From Macrocystis pyrifera (Eukaryota; Sar; Phaeophyceae; Laminariales; Laminariaceae), in NCBI GenBank assembly GCA_031763025.1, contig JASSKH010000023.1:372001-436000 (forward strand): DNA of 64,000 bases. Direction: 5' to 3'. Positions 24,346-36,000 of this stretch are shown here, piece by piece. A model generated the notes under the pieces. It did not search any database, was not told the origin of the DNA, and was given only the letters and a program-made list of their open reading frames with translations. How positions within the stretch are numbered: the stretch's first letter is position 1; each line of letters begins with the position of its first letter. A program made the position numbers and the translations under genes.

Positions 24346-24870
24346 AAGATCAAGGTCGGGACACTTGTATCCCTGGACAGGTTTGCCTATTAGGTCGGTA
24401 GTCGTTGGTACTCACGTGTGTTGTTTGCTCAGAGATAGAAGAAGAGGAACTTTATTCCTTGCATGCACGAGGAGACCAAGAGCCGAGGTCGTGCCGGAAA
24501 ACCCCTGGTTTTCCATCCACGATACGCCTCCCAAGTACTACAAATACGATCCCAATAATTGAACTCATGTAACTGCAGGGCTTTCAGCCTCATTTGAGGT
24601 AGCATCATAACACTAGCCCACTCTGATGAGCCATACAAGCAAAAATATGGGAAATCCGTGGAAACCCCGGTTCCACAACTAGAACACGAGTCGAAGATGC
24701 GGCTCTTCGAAACCCACTCCCACAGCTCTGAACGGTGAGGCAACGAAGCCGACAAGGCACGCACAAAAAATATAGAAAGAAAGGAAGGACTAGCCCTAAG
24801 GGGCCGGAATATATCGTCAGCGAAAGGGATCGCCATGCCACCCGCAACGGGGAGCGGGCGAGGAAGTTGC
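24346..24870. repeat. dispersed repeat family D, long copy
   Basis: It begins at AAGATCAAGGTCGGGACAC and continues through TATCCCTGGACAGG, GATAGAAGAAGAG, ACGCCTCCCAAGTACT and a CACTAGCCCAC segment to about 24870. It is collinear with 30299-30830. The minus-strand open frame over it (24429-24974) is hydrophobic but has no family match and is not conserved in the other copy. Confidence 0.85.
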
Positions 24871-25227
24871 ATGAAAAAGCGAAAAGTGAATACCAAAAAC
24901 GAGAAGAAAAATAACACGGAATACGCCAAGAACCCCTTAAACCCAGCCCACCTTGGAAACGCATCCTGTGCCACAAATTAGTGGCCCGATTACCCAGACC
25001 ATCGACGCCAGTTGTGAAGGTCTTAGTTTGTTGGGCTACTGGTAAAAGGTTAACCTATCGCCTACCCAATATAAGCCTTATAATATATAACACTCTCCCC
25101 CCCTGGAAAGGACCGGATATACGGGTCGACGTGCCACTAACACGCGGTTCCATTTTTTTGGGGATCCAGGAGAATGTTTCCAGATTCTTGACATGAGGAA
25201 ATTCACTTTTCTCTATAAAGCGATATC

Positions 25228-25300
25228 ATGGTGGACGTGAGATTCGAACTCATGACCAAAGACCCATGCCCTGCCGATGACGCCATGTGTCAAGTTCAAA
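25228..25300 (-). repeat. tRNA-like sequence (tRNA pseudogene or SINE head)
   Basis: Read on the minus strand, it has an A-box-like TGGCGTCATCGGCAGG, then GGGCATGGGTCTTTGG. A T-arm-like TGAGTTCGAATCTCA follows, ending GTCCACCA. The 5' acceptor strand that would pair with GTCCACC is missing, so it is not a functional tRNA gene. Confidence 0.5.
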
Positions 25301-25572
25301 ATCGGGACACTTTGTATCCGTGGACAGGTTTGCCTACTAAGTCGGTACTCGTTGGTACTCACGCGTGCTGTTTGCTTAGCGATAGAAGAAGAGCAGCTTT
25401 ATTCCTTTCGTGCACGAGGAGACTCTAATAAGAGTCGAGCTCGTGCTCCGCTGGGAAAACTTCTGGTTTTCCATCTACGATACGCCTCCCAAGTACTACA
25501 GATACTATCCTAATACTTGAGCCCAGGTAATTACCGGGCTTTCAGCCTCATTCGAGGCAGTATCATAACATG
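25285..25572. repeat. dispersed repeat family D, truncated copy
   Basis: It matches the first ~280 bp of 24346-24870, from TCGGGACACTTTGTATCC to AGTATCATAACA, and lacks the second half. Further fragments of the family occur at about 31010-31050 and 31120-31215. Confidence 0.85.
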
Positions 25573-26049
25573 GTACCGCGTGGATATTTGACCTCTCTGT
25601 TTACCGTGAGGTTGCCTGTATTGTATGAAATTTTGGTCATGTTCCAGCAGTAATACTTAGTAGTATAGTTAGTAGGAGGAGGGTGTTCCAGGTAGTATTT
25701 TGTAGAGTGCATGCTGTTTCTACCTGTACTACATTTGCGTAGTATTGGTAGTAGTGTATAGTAACAGAATAATAGTCAACCCATGGCACCGCGTGCATGC
25801 AGTAGTGCAGTATTCATTCACCACAGAAAGAGTAGTACTCAGTTCCGGCTGACTATTATCACTCTTTCCCTTCGAGCAATACGCTGAACCATATGGCTCA
25901 CAGTTTCGCCAAGAACAGCTATATACGTGTGTTACCTGTGACTTTCTTTTCGCCTTGCGACGCCCCCTTGGATTTCACGTTACCCACATCCCGAAGGAGA
26001 ACCTTGTACTGTGTTCTTAAAGGATTTAAGCCATCGGTATATCAAAATT

Positions 26050-26335
26050 CAACCACATACACCTGTGTTGCACTACCCACAAAGCACAAAAAGACGTCCC
26101 GACTACAAAGACACCGGAATCACGTCTGCGGGCGTTTTTTTTTTTCCGAGGACTTTCCGTTTATCTGCTCTAGCTCCGAGCATTTGCATCGAGCCGAAAA
26201 AATGGCCAGGGCGGATATGAGCTCCCTGGCGCACTCCCGTGAGTTTGCCAAAGCAACGGCGCTTTTCGTGTTCTTCTTCGGAGCGGACTTCGTCGCTGAA
26301 GCTGGAAAATGAGGTTCAAGGATATTTAATTTTTG
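26050..26335. repeat. dispersed repeat family E, copy 1 (left arm of an inverted pair)
   Basis: It shares in order GGGCGGATATGAGCTCC, CTCCCGTGAGT and GGACTTCGTCGCTG-type segments with 31475-31800 (same orientation), and with 26735-27065 in inverted orientation. Copies 1 and 2 therefore form a long inverted repeat around the tRNA-like pieces at 26.4-26.7 kb. Confidence 0.82.
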
Positions 26336-26377
26336 GTTTCTTGTACTGTAGCCAAGTATTGTTTTCTGCTTTGTGTT

Positions 26378-26490
26378 ATAAGGATTACTCTGGGCTAGGT
26401 AATCGGTCGGTCTTTTTCCCCTCTAGCTCAGTAGGTCATACCTTCGCACATTTGGCGTTGTCGAGGACACGTGATCGAACCTCGCGTCGA
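26378..26490 (+). repeat. tRNA-like (SINE-like) fragment 1
   Basis: It contains TAGCTCAGTAGG at 26424-26435, matching the tRNA/RNA polymerase III A-box consensus. A weaker B-box-like GATCGAACCTC follows about 45 bp later. The preceding ~45 bp (AAGGATTACTCTGGG and onward) recur before fragment 2 and, inverted, near 23840-23875. The cloverleaf does not close, so it is not called a tRNA gene. Confidence 0.55.
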
Positions 26491-26645
26491 GCGTTTCTTT
26501 ACAGAAACGCTTGCGCGTGCGTCCCTAAATAAACATATTATATCTCTGGTTGCCCAGGTATTGGAACGAAGCGGGTAGGTCAGAGTACCGCCGTATACAG
26601 TACTGACGCCCCTAAGATCCCGCCGTTCAGAAGGGGGGATAGCAT

Positions 26646-26715
26646 CATAAGGATTACCCTGGACTGAGTAATCGATCGATCTTTTACCCCTATAGCTCAG
26701 TAGGTAACACCTTCA
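26646..26715 (+). repeat. tRNA-like (SINE-like) fragment 2
   Basis: TAGCTCAGTAGG recurs at 26693-26704 behind the same upstream block (AAGGATTACCCTGGACTGAG). No T-arm follows; the sequence runs straight into family E copy 2. Confidence 0.5.
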
Positions 26716-26734
26716 AATTTGAGAACCAAAAGGA

Positions 26735-27065
26735 GGAACAAAAAAAAGAAACCAAATACTTCGCTACAGCAGTACAAGAAACCGAACATTCAAGCACCTG
26801 GAACCTCACTTTCCAACTTCACTGACGAGGTCCGCCCCGAAGAAGAACACGAAAAGTGCTGTCGCTCTGGCAAATTCACGGGAGTGCACCAAGGAGTTTA
26901 TATCCGCCCTGCCAATTTTTGGCTCGATGGAAACGCTCGGAGGTAGAGCAGACAAAAACGAAACATCCTCGAAAAAATAACGGCGACAGACGTGATCCCA
27001 GTGTCTTTGTTGTCGGGGGTCTCGGCAATGTCAGCTTTTTTTTGTGGGCAAGTGCAACACATGTG
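26735..27065. repeat. dispersed repeat family E, copy 2 (inverted)
   Basis: Inverted relative to 26050-26335. All three copies can be read in one frame with a shared peptide core like DEVRPEEEHEK, but no start, stop or splice context supports a gene. Confidence 0.8.
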
Positions 27066-27377
27066 ACCAGTCAATCTTTCGTTCACAGGTTGGGCGATTC
27101 GACCCGCCCCCCCCGGTAATACCACTAGGACAATGCATGGCACGAGTGGTCTACAGTAGCAGGTAGTGTTATATAACCAACAAAGAAAGGATGTGCCGGG
27201 AGTTCAAACCTCGTCCACTTCGTAACTTTTGTTTCTTTCGAGGGTGGGCGCTGGAGACAATACGAATGATTCTGATAGTGAAAATCTAGACACCAGTAAC
27301 ATTTGGCATGGGGAGGGCCCGGGGAATCACTGTAACATACTCAGTTGACGATTCCACGAACTCTAAAACATTTATTT

Positions 27378-27452
27378 TGTTGATAATATAGCACTATCTG
27401 CTAGACCACTCAGTCGGCTGAGTGGTCTAGCAGATAGTGATATACAATCAAC
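27378..27452. repeat. near-perfect palindrome with 21-bp stem and TCGG loop
   Basis: ACTATCTGCTAGACCACTCA(G) at 27393-27413 pairs exactly with 27418-27438 across the loop TCGG. Outside it TGTTGATAATAT pairs imperfectly with ATATACAATCAACA, extending the arms to about 36 bp. It could be a tiny foldback/MITE remnant or a cruciform-forming site. Confidence 0.85.
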
Positions 27453-27529
27453 ATGATCCCATGCAAAGAGCGCAGAAATAAAAACTGTTCTCCGCAGGAG
27501 CCGCCAGAGACCCCCCTGGCACCTTGTCC

Positions 27530-27795
27530 CCCTTAAACCTTGCCGCGGGTTTGGCCGTGGGGCTTGCCGTAACTGTTGCCGTTGACATGGCCGCGGGGTT
27601 TGCCACGGGACTTGCGGTGGGCAGTGCCGTCAGTTTTGCCGCGGCGTGCCGTGGTTCCCGTGGACATTACCATGACGTGCCGAGCGGGTTGCCGTGGCGC
27701 TTGCCGTGGGTCTTGCCCTGTCACTGTCCGCGGCATGCAGCGGCATCCCACGGCATTGCCCACGGCATGTCGCGGCATGTTACGACAGCGCCCAC
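27530..27795. repeat. GC-rich CCGCGG/GCCGTGGG imperfect short repeats
   Basis: Words such as TTGCCGTGG, GCCGCGG and CGGCATG recur every 9-15 bp. Open frames on both strands over this stretch are by-products of the repeat. Confidence 0.65.
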
Positions 27796-27839
27796 TGCAT
27801 ACCACTGAAAATCCAGGTGACTCTAGTCTCTCAGATGTA

Positions 27840-28815
27840 TTATAGTTTCAGTGCACTCAATCGCGCCTCTATCTTAAACACGCTGCCTAAAGGTTCGATT
27901 GGTTCGTTCCATAGCAGAGACAAGACGGAGGCCTTATGCCTCAAACTGAAACGTATGGACAGGGCTACTTTCGTTGCCGAGGCAGCAGGACAGGTGCACT
28001 ATCAAACAACCAAGTTTATGCACCGTGGGGCAACTGTGTGTGAGGACGCCGTCCATAGCATCGGTATCAACCGGCGCGCGCTGCTGGCCAACCTACGTAT
28101 CAGACGGTATGACCTGCCACTGTACGACCAGCTCCGTACCACTTCGGCTCAAAGACCGAGTAATCAAAGCCCAGGTAGTGGTGATCATGCTATACGGGTG
28201 TGTCACGTGGGGCCCGTGGCCCATCTCGCTACACTGTGCGCACGGCTCACTACCGCTTCCTCCTCTACTGTATCAGGTAGAAGAGGAAGTACCGCGACGG
28301 TACGTGATGTCCTACGCAGACACACTCGCCAAGACTAGCTGTGAGAACGTGACGGTGCGAAAGCGGAGGTTAATTTTCGCGGGGTTCGTGGCTCGTACGG
28401 GCAACGAGAGGTTACCCAAATGAGTGATGTTTGGGGATCTGGAGGGAGGAAAGGGTTACTTGGGAGGGTAATAACAGGACTGGATGGGTTGTCTCGAGTA
28501 CGACCTATCGTTGTTCAACTTGCCCCCCGAAGCGAAACCATGGACGTTGGTAGCGAAGAAATAATTGAGCAAATGGTTCCAACGTGTTGAGGAAGTGGCA
28601 GAGCAGTTCATGAATTGCTGGTTTGTTACGGAGAAGGATAATGTAGCCTTTAAGGTACAGAATATGCAGCAACTCAAGACGTCGTTGAACCCAAGGCCCA
28701 GGGGGGCAAAGAAGCGGAGGCGCGTTGAAGGGGGCGTAATAACAACAGCTAGGCCGGCTAAAAACGTGAAGGCATACCGGTCAAAACGTAACACTAACCA
28801 TATATCTGGTTGACA
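27840..28815 (+). pseudogene. C-terminal fragment of a LINE-type reverse transcriptase
   Basis: Non-LTR retrotransposons encode a reverse transcriptase whose C-terminal part carries a conserved LLYGSETW-type motif and a later GHVARM...RLPK motif. In order along the plus strand I see VHYQTTKFMHRGATVCED, then IKAQVVVIMLYGCVTW after a frame change near 28150, then RRLIFAGFVARTGNERLPK and WVMFGDLEGGK. After a stop-broken stretch come LSLFNLPPEAKPWTLVAKK and KWFQRVEEVAEQFM. The fragment has lost the catalytic palm (no YxDD box) and contains frameshifts and stops, so it is a 5'-truncated dead copy as is usual for LINEs. The end at 28815 is set by the last stop of the tail frame. Confidence 0.82.
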
Positions 28816-29205
28816 CACCCAGCGACTACTACCTACAGTGACGTATTACAACCCCTGTTGTGTTGTTCCCCCGTTAAGTTGCCATATGTCGTGCCATCAA
28901 GTCTAGTACCCCCCCTCCACTACTCTGTCGAGGCCTGGTATTTGTTTTTCGCTAGCTCCCTGTCTCTACCTTATTATTATCTGGTCTTCCGTCTAATCTT
29001 CTTGTGTCTTCTCTATTAATAGTTTGGTCCACCAGCTCGACATAATATGGGATTGGTCATACCAGCAAACGACAACCTTCTACGCTCGGGACTCGGCCTG
29101 CGCCCTGAACGCATGTGTGTTTCATTTCCTTTGTTTTCTTGTCTTCGCTTTCGTTTTCCTTTCCCCCGTTTCTCTTTCTTGGTTTAAAACAGAGGCATTC
29201 TAAGA
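28816..29205. other. gene-free, pyrimidine-rich spacer
   Basis: The stretch is T/C-rich and lacks open frames of interest. It could include the 3' untranslated part of the LINE fragment, but no poly-A tail is evident. Confidence 0.4.
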
Positions 29206-29209
29206 TAGA

Positions 29210-29680
29210 GGAGGCGTTCAACGACAGAGATTCACCCCAAATTTCCTGAGGCTCCTCGCTTGAAGAGATCCATACATAACCCGAAAGCTGACTTCAGCAA
29301 AAACCAACTTGCATCCCGATGAATAACGCCATGGCCTAAGTATACAAAAAACGTCATTTTTCGAAAACAAGATTGGCATTCCCACGATTTTGGGTTGAGG
29401 AGCCCCGTCATTTAGAAAGAAAATGTGCTACCTCCATCGTAGAACGCGTCAGAGGTTCAAGCTAAACTTTCTGAGGCCCCTCACTTAAGGAGCTCCATAC
29501 CTCACCTGAAAACTGCCTTCGGCAAAAATCAAATGGCACCCCGATGAATCATCCCGTGGCCCAAGTATACAAGAAACATTCTTCGAAGCAAGATTGGCAT
29601 TCTGACGGTTTGGGAGCCCCGTCATTCAGAAACTACAATTCACGGAATGTGCTACCTTTATCGTAGAACCCGTCTATCCT
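29210..29680. repeat. repeat family F, two tandem ~235-bp copies
   Basis: Copy 1 (29210-29430) and copy 2 (29445-29680) share CCCGATGAATAA/ATCA, CCAAGTATACAA, AAGATTGGCATTC and GGAGCCCCGTCATT in order. A third copy lies inverted at 38208-38455, directly after the DIRS RT/RNase H relic. Confidence 0.85.
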
Positions 29681-30298
29681 TTCCCCTTTTTTTGTTTTTT
29701 AGGCGAACATGCTCGGCTATGTTGCCGATATGTCCCCGGTATTTTAGGTGTCCAATAAATGGAACCGAACGTGGCTTGCGAGTGAGGTCAAGATGATGGA
29801 CCAACAGAGTAGATGTAGAAGACCTTTCCCTATTCCACAGTCTGCGTGGAAAAAACAAATCTACTTCGAGATGGAAAAACAAGGAGCACAATAAAGCGGA
29901 TCATCCCGCCCTCCCTGCTTACGCATACTACAGCATCACAATTGCAAGAACTAACATGTATTTATGCCATTGGCACCCAGGTGGTTACCCTCGTGCGAGC
30001 ATCCAACACGATGCTCGCAGGAGGGTGAGAATCCGGGGCGAAGAGTTCCCAGCAACGGCTGGGGGCCTCATTTCAACCCGACACTTACACATTGGCAGAA
30101 TACATCAGTAAAATTTGTTGTTGCAAGTGGTACGGGGTGGCAAAACTCGTTAGTACGTTTCTCTTGTGTACTGGTACTGCCGTGCGCCTTATTTCGTACG
30201 TGTTCGTTTTCTCTAACCGAGGCGCCTTTTTGTTTTGGCCTGCTATGCGAACACCGGCTAGATTTAATAGAAATGAGCTAATAATGTACCAGGTAGTG

Positions 30299-30830
30299 TC
30301 AAGATCGGAGGCCAGGACACTTTGTATCTCTGGACAGGTTGCCTATTATGCCGGTACTCGTTGGTGCTCACGTATGTTGCTTGCTTAGCGATAGAAGAAG
30401 AGCGGTTTTATTCCTTTCGGGCACGCGGAGACTGAGAACAAGCTCGTGCTTCTCTGGAAAACCCCTGGTTATCCATTTAAGATACGCCTCCCAAGTACTG
30501 CAAGCACGATCCCAGTGCTTGAGCTCAGGTGACTACCGGGCTTTCAGTCTCACTACAAGCAATACCATAACACTAGCCCACTTTGATGAGCCGTATATGC
30601 AGAATTATAGGGAATTCGTAGAAACTTCGATTCAACAAGCTAAAACATGAGTCGAAGATGCGGCTCCTCAAAACCCACTCCCACGCCTCTGAACGATCAA
30701 GGCGACAAAGCCGGCAAGGTACATCAAAAAAGAGAAAGAAAGGCAAGCCTAGGCTTGAAGGGCAGGAAGAAATCGTAAATGGAAGCCGATCAAATGCCCC
30801 CCGCAAAGTGCCGCGTTTGGTGCTCTCATG
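30299..30830. repeat. dispersed repeat family D, second long copy
   Basis: Collinear with 24346-24870, including the CACTAGCCCACT, GAGTCGAAGATGCGGCTC and AAACCCACTCCCAC segments. Confidence 0.85.
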
Positions 30831-31474
30831 ATGTGCAACGATTGAAGCCATGAAGGCCTTAGTTCTACCACTTGGATCCCCGGTTGGGAGTATCCCCTCC
30901 AGAAATCATTCGCGCGTGCCATCACGCCTGACAAGCCCATGACCGCCCCCCTCACTACTTTGATGGCTGATTTGTTATGGACAGGTGCCTGCCGACGCCG
31001 CCACTTGTTAAGATCAGAGGTCGGGACGCTTTGTATCCCTGGACAGGCTTGCTTAACCGCCCCCCTCAATACCTTGATGCAATGATGTTTTCGGGCAGGT
31101 GCATGCCGACGACGCCATTTGGTAAGATAGAGGTCGGAACACTTTGTATCCCTGGACAGGTTTACCTAATAAGCCGGTGCTCGTTGGTACTCACGCGTGT
31201 TGTTTGTTTAGTGCAAGTGTTGGATTGGATGTAATTTCCTGCCCTTTGGTTCCTGGTCGCTGGCTGCCTGGGATCTGGGCGTATAGTTGTGTGCAGCCTG
31301 TATATATCTTGAGTTTGCTCGCTTCTATTGCACCCATGTTTATTTTCCGGCGGGCAGAAGGGGTGCTGCAGCGTACAGTAGTAGAGTTAGGATTGAACAT
31401 ATTGTGGTCCGAACTACTCCTGCGGTCTATGTATGTGGGCAGGGACTGCGCTACTTTCTGCTGTCTGATATTCA

Positions 31475-31800
31475 GCATTCACCTGTGTTGCATTGCCCAG
31501 AAAACACAACCCCCCCCCCCGAAAACAAAGGCACTGGAACCACGACTGCCCGCGTTTTATTCCTGAGGACATTTCGTTTTTCTGCTCGTGCTCCGAATGT
31601 TCCACTCGAGCCAACATTTGGCAGGGCAGATATGAGCTCCTTGGGGCTCTCCCGTGAGTGAGCCAGAGCGACGGCACTTTCCGTGCCCTCTTTCGGGGCG
31701 GACCTCGTCGCTGGAGTTTGGAAATATGGGACCAGGCGCTTGAATTTTCAGTTTCTCGTGCTGAAGACAAATTCGTTTTCCGCTGCTGTAGGGTCCTTCC
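31475..31800. repeat. dispersed repeat family E, copy 3
   Basis: Same orientation as 26050-26335, with shared start CACCTGTGTTGCA and shared CTCCCGTGAGT core. A C11 run replaces the corresponding segment near 31511. Confidence 0.82.
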
Positions 31801-31859
31801 GCAATCAAGCGTCATTTCTGCGGAGACGCAGCTCTTCAGCTAAAAAATAAACAAAATAG

Positions 31860-32330
31860 GAAAAACGCTGGGCGTAAGTAACATGTAAACAAATTGACGG
31901 GGTGTGAACATGGCTTTCTCTATTCATACTTGGTGCATATGGATGTGTTGGCAATTTCAGGGGGGTGTATATGGATTTTCTCCAACATCTGGTGTCCCAG
32001 GATGCGTCAATAATTTCAACGGAAAGTACTTGAAATAATTTACTACTTCACCTCAGCTGTGAGATCGAAAAAAACATCGAAAGCCGTCTTTGCAAGCTCC
32101 GTACGTCAACAGGATGCACGCATAATATGTGCTGGTACCAGGTACTATATTTTAAAGGGGCGTTTTTAATACTGGTAGGATACGTTAGACACTGGTACCT
32201 CTCAGACGATTCCTCGATAGAGGTGATATCATTTTCAAGGGTGATTTAGGTAGGTATGTGGGTATGTTACGTACTTTAACAAGATCCCTTGATAGGTGGA
32301 CGGATTTATATCTGACATAGTATGGGGTAT
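31860..32330. other. gene-free spacer
   Basis: No coding sequence recognised. It contains TACCAGGTA at 32136-32144, one of the recurrent nonamers described in the findings. Confidence 0.4.
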
Positions 32331-32331
32331 A

Positions 32332-32605
32332 CTTCACCTGGTTGTTTTGGTCCTTCTCGGGTAGGTATCCGGGTACCCCCAGAGTATACTCTACCACTAC
32401 CCCTCGATGAAAATGAAAGGGTATACTGGTATAGTTTATGGTACCCGGGTACTAGACCTGGTTGTTTGGTCATACCCGGGTACCCCCAGTGAACCTTCTA
32501 ACACGACCTTTAGGCGGAGGTGGAAGGGTATATACTCTATTAATAAGGTGCCCGGGTACCAAACCTAGTTGTTTTGGACATACTTGGGTAGGTACCCCCA
32601 GAGTA
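32332..32605. repeat. ~125-bp tandem repeat around GGTACCCGGGTAC
   Basis: Three diverged units carry CACCTGGTTGTTTTGG-like and GGGTACCCCCAGAG/GTGAA segments, with AAGGGTATACT between. The words are rich in GGTACC and CCCGGG palindromes. Confidence 0.75.
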
Positions 32606-33049
32606 TATCCTACAGCACAGGACATCTATTGAGGAAAGAAGCAATGAGAAAGGCAGGCTGGGATTTCGAGGCAAGTATCAAATTCGGGAGTCGCACTACT
32701 GAAGTCAGTGCAGAACACACCAATTCCATTCAGCCTGGAACAGCTTTCTTGTTTTCTTAATTGGTGTCCGGAGCTCTACTCCAGGAAACAAACAGTTTAT
32801 ATCTTTTGGTTGTTGCATTTTTCGAAGAAGGTGCAAGTTGTAAGGTGACTGAGTCTTCCTTACATCCAGTTTGGCAGGATTTTTCAATGAGTACTGTAAT
32901 ATTGCTAAAAGCGAAGAGTAGTAGTCTAGTCCTTGATGCTCTTGCATGTCTTGGCGTATAGGGGGCATGGACTACTGTATTGCTCAAAGGAAAGCGCGGC
33001 ACTCGGCAGGAAATTGACGGGATTTGTATCTTCCAGGTAACTATCGCCT

Positions 33050-35130
33050 GGGTGGGATCTGTATCATCGATATATGTGTCATCCTTGATGACCTGAACAC
33101 CTCTACCGGGTGGAGTCTGCACGATCTGCATGAACTACACATGTTAATCGAACATACATGTACCCTGATTAACTGATGAATAGCTTTGAGTGAGTGGGTC
33201 TGCATGATCTGAAGGATCTGCACGATCTGCAGGATTTGTATAATGTAGATAAATCACCCATATTTTGGCGGTGATATCTGCTTAGTCTTTGTGATTGCAC
33301 TTGCGCGCCGAGTGGGATGATCTGAATGCCGTGTGTGCAAGATGTGGAGGACCTATCTTCATGATCTTCATGATCTATTATCTGCACACTCCAACTAGTT
33401 TGCCTGGGGAGACGTGTACGTTATGTATCATTTGCACCTGTGTGCCAGGTGGGATTTGGTAGATCTCAATGACATTCACATGTGTAGCCTGAAGGGGATC
33501 TTCCAATTTTCATAGATGTGTACCTGTGAGTAGAATCTGTGTGCTCTGTATGATCAGTACATTTCGACCGGGGTGGGATGTGTCCGATCTGCCTGATCTG
33601 TTCATCTTGAGCGAGATAGTGTCTGTACGATCTGCATGATCTGCACATGTTTATCGGTGGGTGTCATTGACCTGCAGGATCTGCATAATCTGCAGGATCC
33701 GTACGATCTACCTGATTGGAATCTGTGTGATCTGTATGATCTGTACACCGGGATAAGGTATATACGATCTGCATGATCTGTACACCGGGATAGGGTATGT
33801 ACATTTTAATCGGCGGGTCTGCAGGATCTGTATGGTTTGCGGTATTTCTGTATGATCTGGAGGATCTGTAAAATATGGATACTTCACACTTGTTTGCAGC
33901 ATGTTTTGCCTGGATGGGATCTGTATGAGGTAGATATTACACAGGTGTGTACCTGAGTGGGATCTCTGTAATCTTTACATCTTTACCGGGTGGGATCTGT
34001 ATGATCTGCAGGACCTGTACGATCTAACTCAGTGTAATCTGTGTGATCCGTATGATCTGTACATCTTAACCGGGATGCGATCTGTACGATGTGCAGGATC
34101 TGTATGATCTGCAGGATTTCTGTATGATCTGGAGAATCTATATATTCTGTATACTTCACACTTGCTTTCAACATGTAAAGCGGGATGGGGTTCAGGTCCG
34201 TATGAGGTAAATGTTTCACACGTGTGTACTTGAGTGGGAACCTGCAGGATTTCTTTATGATCTGAAGGATCTGTAAAATCTGAATACTCAACACTTATTT
34301 ATATCATGTTTAGCCGAGATGGGGTCTGTATGAGGTAGATATTTCACACGTTTGTACCTGAGTGGTAACTTGATCTGTGTGGTTTGTACCTATGCGTAAT
34401 CTGCAGGATTTGTATGATCTATACACATGTGTGATCGGCAGGATCTGTGTGATCGGCCTGAGTGGAATCTGTGTGATCTGTATGATCTGCTCATCTTGAT
34501 CGGGATGGGGTTTGTATGATCTGCATGATCTGCACATGTTTTATCGGTGGGTTTGCATGACCTGCAGGAATTGTATGATCTGCAGGATCTGTAATATTTG
34601 GCAGGTGTGTGCCTAAGTGGGATCTTGGTCTGTGTGATCTGTACATATTTACCGGATGGTATCTGTATGATGCGGTAGACTTTTCACACGTGTGTACCTG
34701 AGTGGGAACTTGCAGGATTTCTGTATGATCTGCAGGATTTGTAAATCTGGATACTTCATAATTGTTTACATGATGTTTTTATCCGGGATGGGGTCCGTAT
34801 GAGGCAGATATTCACACGTGTATACCTGAGTGGAACCTTGATCTGTGTGATCTGTACATATGTGTAATCTGCGGGATCTGCATGATCTACCTGAGTGGAA
34901 TATATGTGATCTATATGATATGCTCATCTTGACCGGGAGTGGTCCTGTACGATCTGCATGATCTGCACATGTTTATCGGTGGGTTTGCATGACCCGCATG
35001 ATTTGTATGATCTGTATGATCTGCAGGATCTGTAATATTTGCCAGGTGTGTGCCTAAGTGGGATCTTGGTCTGTGTGATCTGTATATCTTCACCGGCTGG
35101 GATCTGTGTGATCTGCATATGTTTCATCGG
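33050..35130. repeat. GATCTG-based minisatellite, ~2.1 kb
   Basis: The hexamer GATCTG followed by TATG, CAGG, CATG or TACG recurs many dozens of times with a basic 12-bp period (for example GATCTGTATGATCTGCAGG). It is broken by blocks such as CACACGTGTGTACCTGAGTG that also repeat. Minus-strand frames translate into runs of H-T-D and I-Q-I and are not genes. Confidence 0.92.
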
Positions 35131-35559
35131 GAACATCAAAGAATCAATCGAAACAAATCAAGCTCGAAAATGAGTTGATGGATATACTGGTACACAAAAT
35201 AGTCAGGGTGTGATGATAGCATCAGTTGCACGGACACAAAAAACTAAGAGTAGCAGCAAGGAAAGTAACCTGCGCCAGCAACAACAGCAGTAGCTATACC
35301 GTGGCAGTGTGCAGCAGCAGCGTCATCAGCACGAGCACCAAGATAAGCCACCGTGTGACACGAGCAAAAAAACACTTTGTGGGAGTAGCAGAATAATTTG
35401 CAAACCGTTTGGCACGGGCACATTGTGCAAAGGGCAGTGAACACTGGGCTATCACACGCAACGCAATACGTGGTACAAATATCGGATAAACGATGAATCG
35501 CACCGAGATACTAAAAAAAATGCTACCAGGTATGTACGTGGTGGATACAGCCCTTACTC

Positions 35560-36000
35560 ACGTCTTGTGGCCAAGCAGTCATAAGCACACGAGCACTCAG
35601 CAGCAGCAGCAACAACACTCAGCAGCACTCGAGCAACACTTTATTCGACCAGCACTCGTACGCCTGTTGTTGCTGTTCTTGTATTGCTGCGTACTGCTCG
35701 AGCTGTACACGAGCGCACGAGCATGAATGAGTAGGTTTCCAAGTCTATTGCACCGCAAAAAAAGGACACGTGACGACGATCACTCTATTGCTCAAGCACA
35801 ACGCCAAGCATCCACGGGCAGACGAGCACTCGGCAGCAGTGCAGCAGCACCCAGCGACACTAGAGCAACACTCGACTCGAGCAGCACTCGTACGCCTGTT
35901 GTTGCTGTTGTTTTACTGCTGCAGCTCGAGAAGCACGAGCTTGAGCAGCGCTGCTGTGTGCTGTTGCAGTTGCAGCGAGAAGCGAGGAGAACAAAATCTT
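35560..36000. repeat. CAG/CTG-rich imperfect duplication
   Basis: The segment CACTCGTACGCCTGTTGTTG occurs at about 35654 and 35885 inside CAGCAG-rich surroundings of partly shared order. No coding signal is conserved between the copies. Confidence 0.65.

Noticed and set aside
24429..24974. 181-codon hydrophobic minus-strand frame
   Set aside because: It lies on repeat family D and the frame is not kept in the second copy at 30.3-30.8 kb.
26424..26490. A true tRNA gene
   Set aside because: The A-box is good, but acceptor and T stems do not pair.
27393..27438. A rho-independent-type terminator
   Set aside because: The hairpin has no T-run and the context is eukaryotic and gene-free.
33466..35139. 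Minus-strand open frames rich in HTD/ITQI repeats
   Set aside because: They are translations of the GATCTG minisatellite in arbitrary frames, with no domain or splice support.
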